This document shows, in pieces, positions 62,464 through 64,000 of a DNA stretch of 64,000 nucleotides. Each line of letters starts with the position of its first letter. Position 1 is the first letter of the stretch. Where the stretch lies: the NCBI GenBank assembly GCA_028751875.1, contig CM054155.1, positions 44,896,421 through 44,960,420 of the forward strand, read 5' to 3'. The notes beneath the pieces are model-generated. The model made no database searches. It saw nothing but the letters and a program-made list of their open reading frames with translations, and had not been told where the DNA came from. Position numbers and translations under genes: made by a program. The DNA comes from Rapana venosa. Lineage: Eukaryota; Mollusca; Gastropoda; Neogastropoda; Muricidae.

Positions 62464-63381
62464 TGTGTGTGTGTGCAGGGCAGTGGGAAGAGTGTGGTGG
62501 TCAAGCAGTTTGCTGACATGCTGGGCTACCATGTGGAACCCATCATGTTGTACCAGGTATGGTGTCGTCCTTCTTCTCCCTTTTCCAGTGTTGTTGTTGT
62601 TGCACTCATAATTTGGCAGCCTTTGTTAATGCTACTGATTTTGTATTGCTCATTCTTCGTTTCTTTTGTTAATGCTATTTTTGTTTGCCCCCTTTTTTGT
62701 TGTTGTAATGATTTTATTTCTGTTGCTAGATGATGATTAGGATGGTGATGGTCCATTGTTGTTGTTGTCATGATTGTTACGTTCTTAGATGATGATGATG
62801 GGGGCTTATAGTTGTGGTGGTTCAGTCTTATTATCTTTGTTGTTATGATTGTTATTATTGTTATTATCATACCTATGTTTTTAAATGATTGTGATGGTGG
62901 TGGTGGTTGGTTATTTCATGACAGTGGTTTGCTTTTCTTTTGTGCGTAGAGCTCACAAATTTGTCAATAAAGTATGTGTGTTTTTATTGCAAGAATAAGT
63001 AAGAAAACATTCTTATCACATACGTGAATGTTTGCTGAACATGAGCCTAAATACCTCTAAACCTGCTGTACCCCCAGAAGCTTTTGCATACCCATTCAAC
63101 ATTTTTCATTTTCTCTTAAAAAAAACAAACCACCCTCAAACAAACAAAAATAAACATGAAAAAGCTTCGTGGACGATACTAAAGTTTCAGCATGCAGTTT
63201 TACGCTCTCTGTGTTCTCAGGACATGACGTCACGTGACCTTCTACAACAGCGAACCACTCTGCCCAATGGGGACACCGTGTGGCGACCTTCACCCCTGGT
63301 CACAGCAGCACTGGAGGGCAGTTTGGCCGTGCTGGATGGCGTCCATCGCATCAACCCTGGATCCTTCTCCGTCCTGCACAG
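51159..63381 (+). CDS. VWA8: von Willebrand factor A domain-containing protein 8, N-terminal part (3' partial, 12 exons)
   Basis: VWA8 is a mitochondrial AAA+ ATPase of dynein/midasin type with a C-terminal VWA domain. Exons: 51159-51291, 54297-54377, 55448-55503, 56271-56345, 56692-57134, 57750-57799, 58181-58286, 59138-59242, 59689-59802, 60809-60943, 62479-62556 and 63221-63381. They encode about 512 residues; the human protein is about 1,900, so the rest lies to the right. The ATG at 51159 (alternative in frame at 51177) opens an Arg-rich leader. Matches to human VWA8 include LRHLRWIMQK, GQDVFLIGPPGPLRR, LKQRREI, VLPVLNNLLENREMQLEDG, IALGLPVPRY and GYHVEPIMLYQDMT. The first P-loop (GPPGPLRR) is degenerate. 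The second (GPRGSGKS, split between exons 10 and 11) is canonical, with LAVLDGVHR as its Walker B. A run of seven C at 57081-57087 is one base short of the frame. Confidence 0.94.
51599..51792. repeat. 94-bp tandem duplication, VWA8 intron 1
   Basis: 'cagtttgagtaatgaagaca' with the following bases recurs at 51632 and 51726. The copies differ at a few sites (ATTTCATCTCTG/ATTTCACCTCTG). A shorter third start lies at 51599. Confidence 0.85.
51830..51868. repeat. (CA)n microsatellite, VWA8 intron 1
   Basis: About 18 CA units. Confidence 0.9.
51920..52838 (+). mobile_element. LINE 3' end: reverse-transcriptase C-terminus plus 3' UTR
   Basis: The frame 51920-52167 encodes LKITKLAFKVNQHRHN, RPRNNLYKSS, SGSDLWNKLPKN and KSKNQYKAHLKRYF. 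This is a usual C-terminal pattern of CR1/L2-like LINE reverse transcriptases. About 600 bases of non-coding DNA follow. The region ends at 'gcgctttgatttg...gcactatataaatt' and (ATT)n (52758-52838). It links the orphan tails at 5090, 12598 and 28715 to a coding LINE. Confidence 0.65.
53197..53216. repeat. Poly-G run (20 G)
   Basis: Homopolymer within a GT-rich stretch of VWA8 intron 1. Its length is likely to be unreliable. Confidence 0.9.
53499..53585 (+). repeat. Dispersed repeat of unknown class, copy 2
   Basis: Matches 43628-43716 with few differences and also ends at 'aataaaagtttgactt' followed by CA repeats. Confidence 0.6.
53595..53822 (+). repeat. SINE family B with tail module 2
   Basis: The body 'ccttcggatgagactataaa', 'ttaatcctgttccgctttt' and 'agagtaggtcattgtgggcc' is followed by 'ggggactgcgtgtaaaaaa', 'gtgcttattccattatcctc' and an A/T-rich end. 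The tail differs from that at 22845-23190. Confidence 0.75.
53848..54136. repeat. Two (CA)n microsatellites, VWA8 intron 1
   Basis: CA runs at 53848-53897 and 54074-54136. Confidence 0.95.
55795..56030 (-). repeat. SINE family B (inverted)
   Basis: Plus strand: 'attgaggataatagaatgag', 'cagttttgtacattttgtca', 'gaaaagcggaacaggattta' and 'acagtctcatctgaaggact'. Confidence 0.8.
56357..56460. repeat. (TG)n microsatellite after a VWA8 donor
   Basis: The TG/TGCG repeat starts 12 bases after the exon ending at 56345. Confidence 0.95.
57135..57460. repeat. (TG)n-rich tract directly after a VWA8 donor
   Basis: More than 300 bases of TG/TTTG/TGG begin at the donor of the 56692-57134 exon (AAG|GTTGG). 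The tract stays open in several frames and produces false protein tracks. Confidence 0.95.
57458..57613 (+). repeat. Tandem unit with acceptor-like ends, three copies
   Basis: 'gacattcaaagtaaaa' plus TTTATTTCTAG recurs at 57460 and 57518; a diverged copy ending TTATTTCCAG lies at 57589-57612. It is upstream of the real exon at 57750. Confidence 0.75.
57950..58050 (-). repeat. SINE family B 3' fragment (inverted)
   Basis: 'ttatttcaaggataatggaa', 'catccagttcccatgtgtat' and 'gtgaattttatcatgtg' only; the rest is absent. Confidence 0.7.
58378..58598 (-). repeat. SINE family B (inverted), well preserved
   Basis: Plus strand: 'tgtatcgaggaaaatggaat', 'ggttttgtaaattttgtcat', 'gaaaagcggaacaggattta' and 'catccgaaggactt'. 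It lies between VWA8 exons 7 and 8. Confidence 0.8.
58738..58985. repeat. Imperfect direct duplication of about 160 bp
   Basis: 'catgtatggtgtatttattt' to 'ttgggttatgaacata' is present at 58740-58850 and again at 58899-58975. The second copy lacks the TG repeat. Confidence 0.8.
60016..60648 (+). mobile_element. TTAA-flanked non-autonomous DNA transposon, copy 2
   Basis: A 633-base element in VWA8 intron 9. It begins TTAACTCCTTTACTGTGAC and ends CGACTCCAATGAGTTAA. It is closely similar throughout to 9572-10233 ('gtgccgaagcttaagaatcg'-type start, 'gccaaaatcacgcgtcacc' near the end). No reading frame. Confidence 0.75.
61225..61350 (+). repeat. LINE 3' UTR fragment with (AAG)n tail, copy 2
   Basis: 'ataacgcattttcgctcata', 'agacaacaatagttgctgtc' and 'gagcattcaatgacgaagaa'. 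Matches 38905-39050. Confidence 0.6.
61570..61710 (+). repeat. SINE family B 3' half
   Basis: 'gaacatcttgcgcacatgtt', 'aacaaattttacaaaactgc', 'cacagggactggatgtaaaa' and 'gtgcttagtccattatcctc'. Plus orientation. Confidence 0.7.
61946..62366 (+). repeat. Composite tRNA/5S-like SINE, copy 4, with duplicated 3' half
   Basis: The head and 5S-like region lie at 61946-62040 ('caggatagctcagtggtcag' and 'ggttaagctgcattgagcg'). The body runs to about 62208. The 3' half then repeats from 'ataaatgggtacctgccgtc' (62214) to 'ggttatgggacacctttt' (62363). Confidence 0.75.
62400..62474. repeat. (TG)n forming the acceptor region of the VWA8 P-loop exon
   Basis: About 37 TG units with one G insertion run straight into GTGTGCAG|GGCAGTGGGAAG. 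No pyrimidine tract separates the repeat from the acceptor. Confidence 0.95.
62557..63220 (+). other. VWA8 intron 11
   Basis: GTATGG donor to TTCTCAG acceptor. TTG/ATG-rich simple sequence lies in the first half. No exon or repeat family was recognised. Confidence 0.6.
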
Positions 63382-63474
63382 GTCAGCTGGTCATGGTCGT
63401 CTTGGACTTGATCTTGTCAGCGGGGAGTATCATTCTGCCCCTGTGCTCAGCGGTCTTCATTTACACCTGTAGTA

Positions 63475-63858
63475 GGAAGGAGGGTGGCAGGATGGTTATT
63501 AAGACGTTCGCCTGCCAACAAACAAATTGTGAGATTCTGGGTTCGATTCCCAGCCTCGCCCTAGTTTGACCACCAAAAAAATTAAACTGAATGTCAAAGT
63601 CCTTGGGATGAGAGTAAAAAATGTGTGAACATATAGAGAACATCTTGCAAACACATTAAAAACCTGTTTCGCCTTTTGGAAGAGTAGGCCATTGTGTGCT
63701 GGTAGGAACGGATGGAAAAAAAAACAACCCAAAACCAGCGTACACATAGGTGTCATGTTTGACACAATCCCCAAAAGGGGAATGTGACTAGCTAATTGGG
63801 GCGGGGGGGGGGAGGGGGACTGCACAAAAAATCTCAAAATTGCTTTAAGAAAATAATT
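63475..63858 (+). repeat. SINE family B, full length, tail module 1
   Basis: The tRNA-like head ('ggcaggatggttattaagac') has a B box in 'tgggttcgattcccagcc'. The body is 'ggatgagagtaaaaaatgtg' and 'ttggaagagtaggccattgt'. The tail is 'aatccccaaaaggggaatgt', a poly-G-rich 'ggggcgggggggg' and 'aaaatctcaaaattgc'. It lies in the intron after the last complete VWA8 exon. Confidence 0.75.
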
Positions 63859-64000
63859 CAATCCTTTTCTTTTTGTCTGTAGTTTTCCTTTTTACTTTTT
63901 TTTGTTATTTTGTTGGTTTTTTGTGTGTACTAATTGTTTTAGTTATTAATTCAGTTATCTGTCATGCATCTGGAAAATGTTTCTCTTTATAGATCTCAGA

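Noticed and set aside
63984..64000. Acceptor-like TCTTTATAG near the right edge as the start of VWA8 exon 13
   Set aside because: The bases after it give R-S-Q after the split codon, which does not match the LIHDRE-like sequence expected from human VWA8; the next exon probably lies beyond the window.

Overview
The window is nuclear DNA from an animal. Genes are split into many small exons with GT-AG introns, and introns and intergenic DNA carry long dinucleotide microsatellites, tRNA- and 5S-like SINEs, LINE fragments and small inverted-repeat transposons. The proteins are clear metazoan orthologues, and the repeat types (including a tRNA/5S composite SINE and 'TATTATTATT'-ended LINE tails) suggest a mollusc, most likely a gastropod. 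The species assignment is inference.

Three protein-coding genes were rebuilt exon by exon with consistent splice phases. (1) EMSY, plus strand, 677-22113, 22 visible exons and 1,424 visible residues, with the 5' end outside the window. It is a chromatin repressor cofactor, and here its last exons encode an apparently complete bromodomain that I do not know from the human protein. (2) Mitochondrial alanyl-tRNA synthetase (AARS2), minus strand, 49832 down to 36234, 21 exons and 977 residues, complete. (3) VWA8, a mitochondrial AAA+ ATPase, plus strand, from 51159 past the right edge, 12 exons and about 512 residues.

Layout: 1-22113 is EMSY. 22114-36233 is a gene-poor gap of about 14 kb between the convergent EMSY and AARS2 genes; it holds SINEs and a 5'-truncated LINE with an intact reverse transcriptase reading frame. 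36234-49832 is AARS2. 49833-51158 is the divergent AARS2/VWA8 interval. 51159-64000 is VWA8. AARS2 and VWA8 both begin with arginine-rich leaders typical of mitochondrial import and lie head to head, so shared control is plausible.

Two otherwise well-conserved exons (EMSY near 11280, VWA8 near 57083) each contain a one-base homopolymer length error relative to the reading frame. They look more like sequence or assembly errors than lost genes, but this needs reads to settle.

The most unusual structures are the EMSY-bromodomain architecture, a 28-bp minisatellite that repeats an EMSY splice acceptor four times, a decayed copy of an AARS2 exon joined to a SINE tail, a composite tRNA/5S SINE, and a SINE family whose shared body carries two different 3' modules.
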